This document shows positions 1 to 10,012 of a stretch of DNA of 64,000 bases, piece by piece. The notes under the pieces were generated by a model. The model was not told the DNA's origin, made no database searches, and worked only from the letters and a program-made list of their open reading frames with translations. The DNA comes from Lasioglossum baleicum. Taxonomy: Eukaryota; Arthropoda; Insecta; Hymenoptera; Halictidae. Numbering within the stretch: the first letter of the stretch is position 1; each line of letters opens with the position of its first letter. The stretch is taken from NCBI RefSeq assembly GCF_051020765.1, contig NW_027469211.1, positions 248,001 to 312,000 on the forward strand. Direction: 5' to 3'. Position numbers and translations under genes: made by a program.

Positions 1-2
1 AG

Positions 3-1355
3 TTGAGAGAAGAAATATGTAACAAGGAAGAACACGTTTACAGGTCGATCTGTGAAGATGCCGGTTCAGAAGAATGGAAGAGAGCACAAGAGGACGACGG
101 AGAAATTAATTTCATATTACAAAGAGTAATTGAGCAAAATAAGCCAGATTGGCAGGAAGTTTCTTCATTTTCCCCAGTGACAAAGTTTTACTGGAAGATT
201 TGGGATTCTCTTGAAGTAAGAAAAGGTTTGCTTTTCCGGAGGTGGGAATCCACAGACGGGAAAGAAGCAGTTCTGTTATTAATCGTCCCTAGATGCAAAA
301 TCGAAGAAGTGTTACGGGAGTGTCATAACGCCCCATGGGGAGGACATTTCGGAATTCGCAAAACACTTGCTAAGATTCGGCAAAGGTTTTTCTGGCCTGA
401 TCATCGTCGGGAAGTTGAGGAATGGTGCCGTCGTTGTGATAGCTGTGTGGCGAAGAAGGGCCCTAGAGAGAAAGGGAAGGGCGCTTTGAAGATTTACAAT
501 GTTGGAGCCCCTTTTGAACGAATTGCACTGGATATTGTAGGACCTCTACCAAAATCTACGACCGGAAACAAATATGCCCTTGTCGTCGTAGATTATTTCT
601 CGAAGTGGCCGGAAGTGGTTCCGCTTCCGAATCAAAGAGCAACAACCATAGCGAAGACCCTTTTAACGGATATAATAAGCCGTCATGGTGTACCACTGGA
701 ACTGCATTCAGATCAGGGTCGGAATTTCGAATCTAATGTTTTCAAGGAATTGATGAGGATGCTTGGAATTAAAAAGACAAGGACGACGCCCCTACATCCC
801 CAATCGGATGGACTCGTTGAAAGGATGATTCGAACTTTATTGCAGTATCTAACACAGTTTGTTTCAGAACATCAAAAAGACTGGGATGAATGGATACCGA
901 CGTTCCTTCTGGCATATCGGACGTCTCAACATGAGGTAACCAGAAATACTCCGGCAATGGTTCTCATGGGTCGAGAATTACGACTTCCTTTAGATCTCTT
1001 GAGAGGAAGTAACTACGCTTCTGAGAAGAAGGATGAAGGAACTTACATCGAAGAAACGAGGGCTAAGATCTTGAAAATCCATGATTTTGTGCGTCAACGG
1101 ATGAAGATTAGTAGTGACAAAATGAAGTCTTGGTACGATGTTCACGCGAATTCAGTTTCATTTAAAACGGGAGACAAGGTATGGTTATTCAATCCACGGC
1201 GTACAAGAGGCCGGTGTCCGAAACTCCAATCTGATTGGGAAGGACCGTATGTAATAAAGGATCGGTTAAATGAATTAATCTTTCGTATAATTCGCTCACC
1301 TAAAGCGAAGCCAAAGATTGTTCATGTAAATAGACTCGCACGTTACAATGCTTGA
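3..1355 (+). CDS. Ty3/gypsy Pol C-terminal part (integrase), truncated by window start
   Basis: This open frame is the 3' end of a Ty3/gypsy-type pol gene; its start lies outside the window. The integrase inserts the retrotransposon cDNA into host DNA in the nucleus. Visible in order: an HHCC zinc-binding module (H108, H115, C145, C148), then the catalytic core with D177 (LDIVG), D237 (HSDQG) and E273 (LVERM). The second D and the E are separated by 35 residues, the D,D-35-E spacing of retroelement integrases. Near residues 405-420 a GPY/F-like module (WEGPYVIKD) follows, typical of gypsy integrases. The frame is open to its stop with no break, so this copy may be young. It is followed by a short untranslated stretch, a polypurine tract and an LTR. 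No env-like frame follows. Family and domain calls are confident; the clade within Ty3/gypsy is not determined. Confidence 0.93.
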   Translation: MREEICNKEEHVYRSICEDAGSEEWKRAQEDDGEINFILQRVIEQNKPDWQEVSSFSPVTKFYWKIWDSLEVRKGLLFRRWESTDGKEAVLLLIVPRCKIEEVLRECHNAPWGGHFGIRKTLAKIRQRFFWPDHRREVEEWCRRCDSCVAKKGPREKGKGALKIYNVGAPFERIALDIVGPLPKSTTGNKYALVVVDYFSKWPEVVPLPNQRATTIAKTLLTDIISRHGVPLELHSDQGRNFESNVFKELMRMLGIKKTRTTPLHPQSDGLVERMIRTLLQYLTQFVSEHQKDWDEWIPTFLLAYRTSQHEVTRNTPAMVLMGRELRLPLDLLRGSNYASEKKDEGTYIEETRAKILKIHDFVRQRMKISSDKMKSWYDVHANSVSFKTGDKVWLFNPRRTRGRCPKLQSDWEGPYVIKDRLNELIFRIIRSPKAKPKIVHVNRLARYNA

Positions 1356-1602
1356 ATTTATGAGGCAAAGGAAAGGAACTTCGACACTTTTCGCTTAAGA
1401 AGAGGACGTTTCATCAAAAGAAGACGGGGGTAACTTTGTTCTGGTACCCGAGAAGACATCAAGAAAGGAGTATTCAAGGTACAAGAGTCAAGAGGAGTGG
1501 CGAGGATTGGGCGGAGTAGCTTCATTAAAGAATTATTAATTCCTCCTATCAACGTCCTGCTCAGGGTTTTTGGGTGGTTTTTCCCCTGAGACAGAGGACA
1601 AA
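1356..1602 (+). other. Gypsy 3' untranslated region ending in polypurine tract
   Basis: A non-coding stretch lies between the pol stop and the LTR. It ends in a purine-rich run, GAGACAGAGGACAAA (about 1588-1602), directly before the TGT that starts the LTR. That is the expected position of the plus-strand primer of an LTR retrotransposon. No other feature is visible. Confidence 0.7.
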
Positions 1603-2095
1603 TGTCGGGACGTTTACTGTCTGACTGAGGCCACCAGGGTAAATCACTTAAGTTTTCGGTTATTGACTTTTCAGACAGTGGTTGATATGTCAGGGAGCTG
1701 TCATTCTGACGTGAAAAGGTTAACGACTACGTATTGAAGATGCTGGTTAATTAGAAGCGTGAAGGTTGAAACATCTACAGAGGTGAACCTAGTCGCGGAC
1801 GGGACGCCCGCTTTCTTCGAAGGGGGGAGTAATGTTACGATGAAGTTGCCTTTCTCCTGTGATATTCTGAAGTTATCACAGAGATCGAGTGAAGTCGCCT
1901 GTCAGATCGATATTGCGGTATCCGGACAACGAGTTTGTTGATAAGAAGAAGAGAGATGTTAGATCCTCTCGAGTGATTGAGACGAAAGCACACATTATCG
2001 ATTGTTCTCCTTCTATTGTACATTTAATAAAGTTATAGTTTCGTTTATTATTATTATGTGTTCTCCGGCAAGACCACGCCGAAGCCTTCGCAACA
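1603..2095 (+). repeat. 3' LTR of the Ty3/gypsy element
   Basis: The LTR begins TGTCGGGACG and ends TTCGCAACA, giving the usual TGT...ACA ends; length is about 493 bp. A likely polyadenylation signal (AATAAA) is near 2028. Directly downstream is ATACT followed by sequence that matches the arm of the foldback element (compare 31213 onward, and the reverse strand near 4120). The gypsy element therefore sits inside that arm, and ATACT is the expected target-site duplication, whose left copy is outside the window. Confidence 0.85.
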
Positions 2096-2649
2096 ATACT
2101 GTGCAAAATTTCAACCCTGTATCTCGATCGGGAGGGTAGTTATGGGGTAAAAACGAAAAATCAGTTTTTGGCCTATATTCCCTAGTTAATGACGCTTAAA
2201 AATTTTGAAAAAAATCTGACACATGTCAAAAACCCAAATACATACTTTGCAATTGGTTTCAGATTTTTAAAATGGAAATCCTGCTTGTAAAAAATCAAAA
2301 ACCTCAAAAAAATCGAAAAATGCAGATTTCACATAGAAGTTTTAGAGTGACAACATTTATATTTTTACAGTAGCAGTATATTGTTATAAGTATTGTTCAT
2401 GAATTTTTTCAGATTTTTTGGTTTGGTGCGCCGTTGTTAAAAAAAATAAAAACCGATTTTTTCGGCGTTTTTTCCGCGAAGAACTAAGCTAACCTTAAAA
2501 TTATTACGTACTTTTTATTCTGTAAGTCTATCAGGCTCTGATAAACCTTGAGCATTCAACAGAAGTAATTAAAAAATGAAATCAACTTAATTAATATTTC
2601 TACAGTATAAACATTACATCTAGAAATATCAATCATGTTTCCAACAGTT

Positions 2650-2715
2650 CAGTTGGCTCAGTGTGTTAGGCGTTCGATTGTGGACCGGCGTATACTAGGT
2701 TCGCGCCCGTCGTAG
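2650..2715 (+). other. tRNA-like segment (Pol III A- and B-box like) in left arm
   Basis: TTGGCTCAGTGTGTTAGGCG fits a tRNA D-arm/A box and GGTTCGCGCCC about 40 bp later fits a B box (GGTTCGANNCC). The spacing suits a tRNA or tRNA-derived SINE head. The cloverleaf is imperfect, so this is not a functional tRNA gene. A run of T follows at about 2720, which could act as a Pol III stop. Confidence 0.5.
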
Positions 2716-3504
2716 ATCTATTTTTTTTATTTCATCAATTCTCTTCCTTTTTTATTTCTAACTTCACACTAGTCAAGGATATTTTTGTAGAATTCTTGTA
2801 AAAACAATATTGAAATATTTAAAAAGTATTTTAAGGTAAAATACACCAAATACAGTAGTTGTGTCTAACAGAGTCGTAAGGCGAGTAAAGAAAAGAAAAG
2901 GTAAACGTATAAAGGTAAACACAGGTAAAAGTTACTGAAACATCAAAAGTTTGTAATCCTAAATATGCTTTTATAGATCCGTTAGTTTACTTTGACAAGT
3001 ATCGGAATATCTGCTTTCACTGTGAAATATTTCATTAGCAACCCTGAGTGGTACATACACAACAATTGTGTGCTGTTCCGCATAAGAGACGAGGTTCCAA
3101 ATTGAATGTCTCCAAAGAAGTAAACAACAATAGAGCCATTTCTACAACTTGAATTTCTTTCTTTTCTCTATAACAAAGTATTTAAAACTCGAAGACACAT
3201 AAATGGAATTACTGCTGAAAATGTTGAGTACTGCCAGAAGTTCCTCCAATTTTCAACATAAATAAATCTTTCAATTCATCGATAAAATAAAATATGCTTT
3301 ACAGAAAACACGATAAAATGAAACTGAGATAATTAAGATCCGCACAATCTATGAATTATAATTTTTTTGCGAATTTCACCTTAAAATATTTTTTTTTAAT
3401 ATGTAGATATTGCTTCTAAAAGAAATCTACAAACACACCATTGATTATTATATAGTTAGACATAAAAAAAAGAATTAATCAAGTAAAAAAAAATGCATAC
3501 CTAT

Positions 3505-3570
3505 GCCGGGAGCGAACCTAGTATAAGCAGATCAACAGTCGAACGCCTAACGCGCTGAGCCAACTGAACT
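3505..3570 (-). other. tRNA-like segment in right arm (inverted copy)
   Basis: This is the reverse-strand counterpart of the tRNA-like segment in the opposite arm: GGGAGCGAACCTAG (B box, reverse) and CGCTGAGCCAACTGAAC (A box, reverse). Transcription from both arms would converge on the centre of the element. Confidence 0.5.
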
Positions 3571-4203
3571 GTTGGAAATATGGTTGATATTTCTCGATGT
3601 AATGTTCATACTGTAGAAATATTAATTGAGTTGATTTCATTTTTTAATTACTTCTGTAGAATGCTCAAGGTTTATCAAAGCCTGATAGACTTACAGAATA
3701 AATAGAACGTAACAATTTTAAGGTTAGCTTAGTTCTTCGCGGAAAAAACGTCGAAAAAATCGGTTTTTATTTTTTTTAACAACAGCGCACCAAACCAAAA
3801 AATCTGAAAAAATTCATGAACAATACTTATAACAATATACTGCTACTGTAAAAATATAAATGTTGTCACTCTAAAACTACCATGTGAAATCTGCATTTTT
3901 TCGATTTTTTTGAGGTTTTTGATTTTTTACAAGCAGGATTTCCATTTTAAAAATCTGAAACCAATTGCAAAGTATGTATTTGGGTTTTTGACATGTGTCA
4001 GATTTTTTTCAAAATTTTTAAGCGTCATTAACTAGGGAATATAGGCCAAAAACTGATTTTTCGTTTTTACCCCATAACTACCCTCCCGATCGAGATACAG
4101 GGTTGAAATTCTGCACAGTATGTTTTTTCTTGGTGCTCTATCGAATGGCACATCGTCGATAAAATTCGGCTCAAGGGCATTTTTGACTATCTTATCCAGC
4201 TAT

Positions 4204-4920
4204 GCCCTTTAAGTAGAAATGAGCGTCGAAAGTGGCGACTTTCGTTTCAAAATCGAATAAAACTTACAGAATGATTGGTAATGTTCAAATATTAATAACA
4301 ATATTAATTGAAATGATAACGGAATAAAATCTGTGAGTGCCCTGTACACTGTACACCTACCTGAACTCTGTACCTCGTAATCAAAGCATTCAGTTATCAC
4401 TACTTTCAAAGAGTTCGGATAATCTGACGACAAAATGTTTGAAATAAAAGTTGAACAGTATTTAGACACACATGTACAAAATTCTATATTTAAAATTTCG
4501 AAAAAATTTTTTTTTTCGACAAAAAATAAAAAGTATTTTGATTTTTTAAATGTTAAAGTACATTTTTTATTATAGTTCATAATCTTATAGCTGGCGTCAA
4601 GACGAATCCAACGACCTACTTATTTATGACCCTGAGCCCATAAATAATGCTACAATATTTTATTCCAGTTTTTCAGCGAAATACCCCACTGTGCGTCGCC
4701 TACAATATTATGAAGTTAAAAATACCCCGTTCCATTAAAAGATATGACAGCGACCTTGATTTTTTGTTGAAAATCGATTTCTTTTTAAATTTAAAATATT
4801 GCAATTTCTTGTCGGTTAAATACTGATTAACTCTTTGGTAAGAAACATTTTTCTGTCCGACCATCCAAAGGGGCTGAAAAATCATGAGGACTAATTTGCG
4901 CCGCACCCTGTATACACATA
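4204..4920. repeat. Old dispersed repeats, no gene seen
   Basis: AT-rich sequence. The part at about 4430-4695 is a diverged match to 7885-8142, sharing the segment that ends AAATACCCCACTGTG. The part after 4698 starts like the AAAATACC(C/T)C(A/G)TTCCAT motif also seen at 15230 and 63511. Short frames here have no recognisable product. Confidence 0.45.
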
Positions 4921-4939
4921 ACAGAAAAAGAAATATATA

Positions 4940-6850
4940 TAAGTGAGATTATCAAAAAACTAAATGATAATAAAGCTCCTGGGCTCTCGATAGTATAGAT
5001 GTAATATTACTCAAAAGAATTGTCCTTACAAATCTAAATTTTGTCACTGAAATGGTAAACATATATCTAAAAACTGGAAATTTCCCTACCAACTGGAAAT
5101 TACAAAAACTTCTCTTAACCCTTTGATTACGGCAGACTTTGAGACGCACCAGCCATACCATATGGTAGGAATTTATTCGCGATGTATGTACACCGAGAAC
5201 GGAGAAACATTTTGTTAGGAGTGAATTTGTGAGAAAGTATATTTAGATAACCGAAACCCTGAATTCCACTATATTAAAACATCATTTATTTAAAAATAAC
5301 TGCAAAATACACAAATAAACATATTTAAATAATATATGACTTACGGAATATGTAACAGCTAAATTAGCGTTCACTTGCGTCTGTCTGAAGGTTTGCCGTA
5401 ATAATAATCGATAAAATTTCCCAGGCCTAGTGTGGACCGAACTAGATTAACCGTACCGTAACAGCAATATTTTTAAGCGCCTTTAGGTGCCCACTGTAGT
5501 GAAAGGGTTAATTAAGAAACCAGACGAACTCGATGGCATCCCTAGTAGTTACGGGTTGCTAGCAATATTAAATAATCAGTCAAAAATTATTCGAAAAAGT
5601 TATCAAAAACAGAATGGAAGCAAACCTACAAATACATCCGTTACACTAGATATATAATATACTAGACTAGAACTAACAAACAATAAAACCGAGCTCATTC
5701 TTTTAAATAGAAAAAGGATCCACCAACCTTTGCACATTAACCTTGGAAATAATATTAACATAACACCATCTGACAGCATTAGATACATTGGCATCTATTT
5801 AGAAAAGAATAACCAACACTTTGCATATATCAAAAAAGCTACTGCTCAAACTACAAATGCTGCAAGCATGCTGGCGAGGCTCACGCCTAATATAGCAGGG
5901 CCAAATTTTAAAGCTATGTTCCAGTACTATGATATATATGAGTTCACAGTATATGGGTTCAAAGCTATGAACTTGAACAGAAATAGGAAAAGGTTAGAAC
6001 AAACACAAAAACAGGCTCTAATTAAAGTCGTTAGAGCGTATAAAACTATGACTTACCTTAACGTAATAACTGGCATTCCCAATATAATAGATATCATCAT
6101 TGAAAGACGCTTGCTGGCGGAATGGAAGAATAGCATGAAGAAAAATATGTACATCAATAGAGAAAACAAGCAAACCATACCTAGGAGAAGCATTAATATC
6201 AGAAGAAACTAGAATGAGAACGTCTCAAGCAATAGTTCCGAATCACTACCTAGAAATAATAACTATATTAAAAATACTATCGATGACAAAAACAGTAGCA
6301 AAACATTTAAAGTTATACTCACCGCTGGAATGAACATGGAAGAGAAAATAGAGCCAAACGTATTTAAGATATGACGTAAAGAAATTCGAGCTGAAATCAG
6401 AAGAGCAATTTATACTAAATTTCAACTATGCTGAAATACAAACTACAACCAAAAACTAATGCACCTCTCGATTCCAGATATCAATCACTGAAATGCTTTG
6501 CCACGCAATGATATAACATATTACACCATACAATTTCTTACTAGGCATGGTATCTTTGCCAACTACTTAAGAAAGATCAATAAATGTAACACAGAAATCT
6601 GCAATGAACGGTTGAAATGCTTGAATACGGTTGCAATGAAGTGGACAATGTAAATCATACACTACTACATTGCAATAAATGGAATGAAGAAAGAAGAGAA
6701 TTTTATACCAAAAATAATTTCACAAATTCAGTCCAGATCCAACAGATTAGCGAAGGAATTCACAAATCCGACGACACGTGGCGATACTTCATAAACCTGT
6801 GCAAAATAATTATTTTAGCCGAACAACAGACGGAAAACGAAAAATAGAGA
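4940..6850 (+). pseudogene. R1-like non-LTR retrotransposon ORF2 remnant
   Basis: This is a decayed LINE reverse transcriptase gene. A first block (about 4945-5114) encodes RT motifs with DNKAPG and a GNFPTNWK segment, and continues after the MITE at 5512 with a KKPDELDGIPSSYG motif. The palm region with the catalytic YADD box is missing: the frame jumps near 5645 to the thumb/C-terminal part. The block at 5690-6212 holds motifs such as RYIGIYLEKNN and LARLTPNIAGP that resemble the R1/Waldo group. A CCHC-type end (C-N-E-V-D-N-V-N-H-T-L-L-H-C) is at about 6625-6680. Several stops and frame changes near 6212-6610 make it non-functional. Clade assignment rests on motif resemblance only. Confidence 0.8.
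5119..5507. mobile_element. piggyBac-type MITE (TTAA target, CCCTTT ends)
   Basis: A 389-bp insert begins CCCTTTGATTACGG and ends GGGCACC-like sequence running into GAAAGGG, so both ends read CCCTTT inward. It is flanked on both sides by TTAA (5115-5118 and 5508-5511), the target of piggyBac transposases. Removing the insert with one TTAA rejoins the RT reading frame around it exactly. It has no coding capacity. Confidence 0.85.
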
Positions 6851-7177
6851 AAAGATAGTGCTAACCAGAACATTAGAAGAATAACGCGCAATTAAATAAA
6901 TATCAGAAGAAGTTAATAAGATAACGCGCAATTGTATAACATCTCATAACCTTCAAATCACTCACTAAAATATTTACATACGCTCACTATGACATATCTT
7001 ATTTAACCGGTAAACCACGACTAAACATTTCACAGTACCGATCCACTGAACGTTAAAATACGAAAGAATAAAAATAATATATAAAGCAGCTTACGTGCGA
7101 ATATAGCCCTATTAAGCTGATGTAAAACGTACAGACCAGTACAGACCAGTGATGGTATATTCGTGGGCCGTGGGCCG
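6851..7177 (+). other. Probable LINE 3' end and flanking DNA
   Basis: Non-coding AT-rich sequence after the LINE C-terminal frame. ATAACGCGCAATT occurs twice about 45 bp apart (about 6880-6935), each preceded by a similar AGAAGAA-type stretch. No further gene is visible. Confidence 0.35.
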
Positions 7178-8147
7178 CACAGTGGGGTATTCGGCCTGTT
7201 TAGCGCGCCAAAAGTCGAAATTTTTACTTTGTTCAAAATGACTAAAACTTTTTACCCATGTACCTGAATATATATGCAAGTAATCTACAATAATATTTTT
7301 CCATAAACGGTACTATTTAGTAACCTATAGATACTTGAAAGTAACATATTCTCGTGACCGAGAGAGGCATGGAAAAACTTGTGTTAAAGAAATGATCTTT
7401 CTCACAAGTTTAGTGTATCAAATCGAGATAAAAACATACCTAGGATGTAAAGGAAGGTTTATAGAGTAATTTTACTGCTTTTTGTTTTATACTCTTCGGT
7501 GGTTTTGATAGAATAAACAATTAAAAGTGATATAATTTTTTTTCAGAAAATTAATATGTATCATGTAATAACTTTTTTTCTCCGCAAAACACCCCTCTAA
7601 TTTTTTTAGGGGTTAATCATTAGACATTGCTTTAAACAATCCTGAAAAGTTTGCGTGCGATCTCGTGCTGGAACATACCTTTTTATGCGATTTAGATCAG
7701 TATGGCATGAACCGACCGTATATCATATGACTGATAATGATGAAATAACTGAGCTGTAGGTGATAGATACTTGGAAGTAAATGAAGGAAAATGAATGTCA
7801 TTATTGCTAGAATATTAATTTATATTATAAAAAAAAATTAATAAAAATTAATTAATATTTATAATATATTTTTTTTTTTTACGAAAAAATGTTTGAAACA
7901 AAAGTTTAACAGTATTAACCTCAATATAAACTTCAATATATAAAACTTCGAAAAAATTTTGTTTAAAACAAAGAAACAAGGTCGCTTCGATTTTTTAAAC
8001 ATTAAGTTGTATTTTAGATCTGATAGTGTTGTAGCTGGTGTTAAGACGAATTCAACGATATATAATAATATGACCTTCACACTATTAATAACGTCGCAAT
8101 AGTTTTGGCGCGCTAGACAGGCCAAATACCCCACTGTGGGCCGTTCC
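7178..8147. mobile_element. Non-autonomous DNA transposon with CACAGTGGGGTA ends
   Basis: The left end CACAGTGGGGTATTCGGCC followed by TGTTTAGCGCGCC is repeated in reverse complement at the right end (GGCGCGCTAGACAGG ... CCCCACTGTG). GGCCG lies directly outside both ends, a possible 5-bp TSD. The inside is AT-rich with no transposase. A diverged partial relative is at 4430-4695. The CACAGTG start is shared with the snap-back family at 17990 and 37434. Superfamily is not certain. Confidence 0.65.
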
Positions 8148-8400
8148 CCTGAGTCGCTGGTTTCCCCTTCCCTGACGTACCGACGTATCCGTGTCGACCG
8201 CGTATGCCCGTGTTGGTGCCTGCTCGATTGCACGCGCGCTACACACACCAGCGTACCTCTACTCTGTCCGTGTGACTACCTGCTCGACTGATCGACGCTG
8301 ACGCGTTCCTTCGGTTTTCACTGGTTTTCACGTTACCGAAGTTTCGAAAGCATGAGACGAAAAGTCGGAATCTGGAGACGGCGCGCATTTGAATCCCGGC
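8148..8400. repeat. GC-rich dispersed repeat
   Basis: This stretch, with GTCGGAATCTGGAGACGGCG and CTACTCTGTCCGTGTG motifs, occurs in inverted orientation at 41403-41690 and as a self-inverted version at 37171-37440. Parts also occur in the foldback arms (30430-30540). No open frame is convincing; it marks the left border of duplication copy A. Confidence 0.6.
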
Positions 8401-8439
8401 ACCTATGCCGGGTCTATAAGTATATATGGTCTAAGGTGT

Positions 8440-8565
8440 TTACGTCCCTTTAGGTGGCGCTGCTTTCAATCGAGTTGATTGGACGAATTCGAACACCATG
8501 GTGTCGATGGCGTCCAATCAAATCAATTTAAAGCAGCGCCATCTGAAGGGATCCTCTATACTTTG
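8440..8565. repeat. Palindromic MITE around a central CCATGG
   Basis: TTAGGTGGCGCTGCTTTCAA at the left pairs with TTAAAGCAGCGCCATCTGAA at the right around ACACCATGGTGT, giving a hairpin of about 60 bp per arm. Further copies are at about 25455-25565 (inverted) and 44099-44220. Confidence 0.75.
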
Positions 8566-8615
8566 CCATGAGTTTGCGTCCTTTCAGATGACGCTGCTTT
8601 CAATCGAGTTGATTG

Positions 8616-8828
8616 TACTTTTTGTGCGTTTAAGTTTGTTGTTCCTTCGTATATACATGTATGTATATTTATATATGTATAGATATGTGTTTTTTTTAAT
8701 TGGCACAATAAACGCTCTGTTACACACAAAAAAAAGTTAGCCGTTCAAAGAGTGAGAGAGAGAGCATTAGCCAGGGTCCATAGCGCTTCGTTCAGGCCGC
8801 GCAGTCTATCTCTATATGTCTATGATTG
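8616..8828. other. Insertion present only in duplication copy A
   Basis: GATTG stands at both ends (8611-8615 and 8824-8828) while copy B has a single GATTG at the same place (44270-44274). The first 130 bp or so of the insert repeat sequence found at about 9147-9277 of the same copy, so it could be a local transposition or copy event. Confidence 0.6.
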
Positions 8829-8940
8829 AACCTCATATGTGCTAAACCTAATAGTTAACGAGATATTATCGAAAGAAGAAAGAAAATTGTTTCGATAATA
8901 TCTCGGAAACTATTAGATTTAGGACATATGAAGTTCAACA
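8829..8940. repeat. Small hairpin repeat
   Basis: GAACCTCATATGTGCTAAA with TAATAGTTAACGAGATATTATCGA pairs with its imperfect reverse complement ending TTTAGGACATATGAAGTTC. It resembles a short MITE. The copy B counterpart is at 44275-44386. Confidence 0.55.
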
Positions 8941-9267
8941 CTATTATACTCAGAATTTGATACTCCATCGAACTATGTTATAAAATATAGGACATTCCAT
9001 TTAAAAAAAAGCGCAGTTGCAATTTTCTGATGCGCCGATGCACAAAAGTGCATACAATTAGTTGCATATTATGCACCGTCTGATACACTATTCAACTTTT
9101 ACTTGTAACATCTTCTATTCCCAACCGTTTACGAGGTACAATTAATTGTACTTTTTGTGCCTTTAAGTTTGTTGTTCCTTCGTATATACATGTATGTATA
9201 TTTATATATGTATAGATATGTGTTTTTTTTAATTGGCACAATAAACGCTCTGTTACACACAAAAAAA

Positions 9268-9325
9268 AGTTAGCCGTTCGACTATGGACCTGCTTATAGT
9301 ATGTTCGCGCCCGTCATGCATCTAC
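9268..9325 (+). other. Decayed tRNA-like segment
   Basis: TTAGCCGTTCGACTATGGAC followed by ATGTTCGCGCCCGTCATGCA resembles the tRNA-like segment of the foldback arms but has lost a clear A box. The downstream sequence up to about 9490 also follows the foldback pattern, so this is an old fragment. Copy B has it at about 45113-45170. Confidence 0.4.
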
Positions 9326-9815
9326 TTCTTTTTAATTGATTAATTCTTTTTTTTGTAATTTCTGACTATATCCTAATAAATTTGTAGAAATTTTTTTAGA
9401 AGATATATTGAAATATTTAGAAAATATTTTAAGGTAAAATACGCAAAGAATAGTAGTCGTCACCGAGAGAGTCATAAAGTGACCAGAGAAAAGAAAAGGT
9501 AAAACGGGACCTGTATTTTAACGGTAGAAATTATGTAGTAAGATAGTTATATGATGTACTACAGTAATGTACAATAGATTCATGAGCACAACTATCTTTA
9601 CGTATATATATTTATATTATTGTTATGAGTGTTATTATATATGTTTATTAATTACAAAATTACAACAAATTTATTTAGAATAAATTTTTTCCAATAGTTT
9701 TTTTGTCGTTTTGTATTTATCTTACGCATTATATCGACGTTATAATCTTAATGTAATAATATCAGTATGATATTTCTATTAGAGATCGCGGTTTTGAACG
9801 TATACTACAATACAC

Positions 9816-10007
9816 GTGAACCATATACATAGTAGTGAATACAGACCCGCTCAGCGCGTTCGAGTCCAGTCACTGATGCGTTTATGTTTTGCGAGGATCG
9901 AAAAGAATTCGATCGAAAAACAGAAACCCATCAGTCGCTGGTCTCGCACGTGTCGAACGGATCTGCATTCAGTTAGTCACGAATCTGAAGACCATCACGT
10001 ACAGTAG
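9816..10007 (+). promoter_or_regulatory. Presumed 5' UTR with upstream open frame
   Basis: The sequence just upstream of the exon 1 ATG is less AT-rich than its surroundings and contains an open frame closing with TAG five bases before the start codon. An in-frame ATG is near 9877. In copy B a 3-bp insertion (GAC) leaves this frame open. It could be a uORF or chance. No TATA box or initiator is clear enough to call. Confidence 0.35.
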
Positions 10008-10012
10008 ACAAA

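Larger units (their letters stand above)
2096..4203. mobile_element. Foldback (long inverted repeat) element, copy 1, interrupted by gypsy
   Basis: Sequence from about 2096 to 2840 reappears as its reverse complement from about 4125 back to 3370, with roughly 530 bp of different sequence between the arms. The same arms and centre occur in the full copy at 30330-34698, so this is a second, partial member of that family. Its left arm is interrupted by the gypsy element and must continue outside the window. The right arm stops matching the full copy near 4203. There is no coding capacity. Each arm carries a tRNA-like segment. Confidence 0.85.

Noticed and set aside
4209..4580. 123-codon minus-strand frame
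   Set aside because: Low-complexity Phe/Ile/Lys translation of AT-rich repeat DNA shared with 7885-8142, where the frame is not kept.
7859..8248. 129-codon minus-strand frame
   Set aside because: Crosses the border between a TIR element and a GC-rich repeat; no motif.
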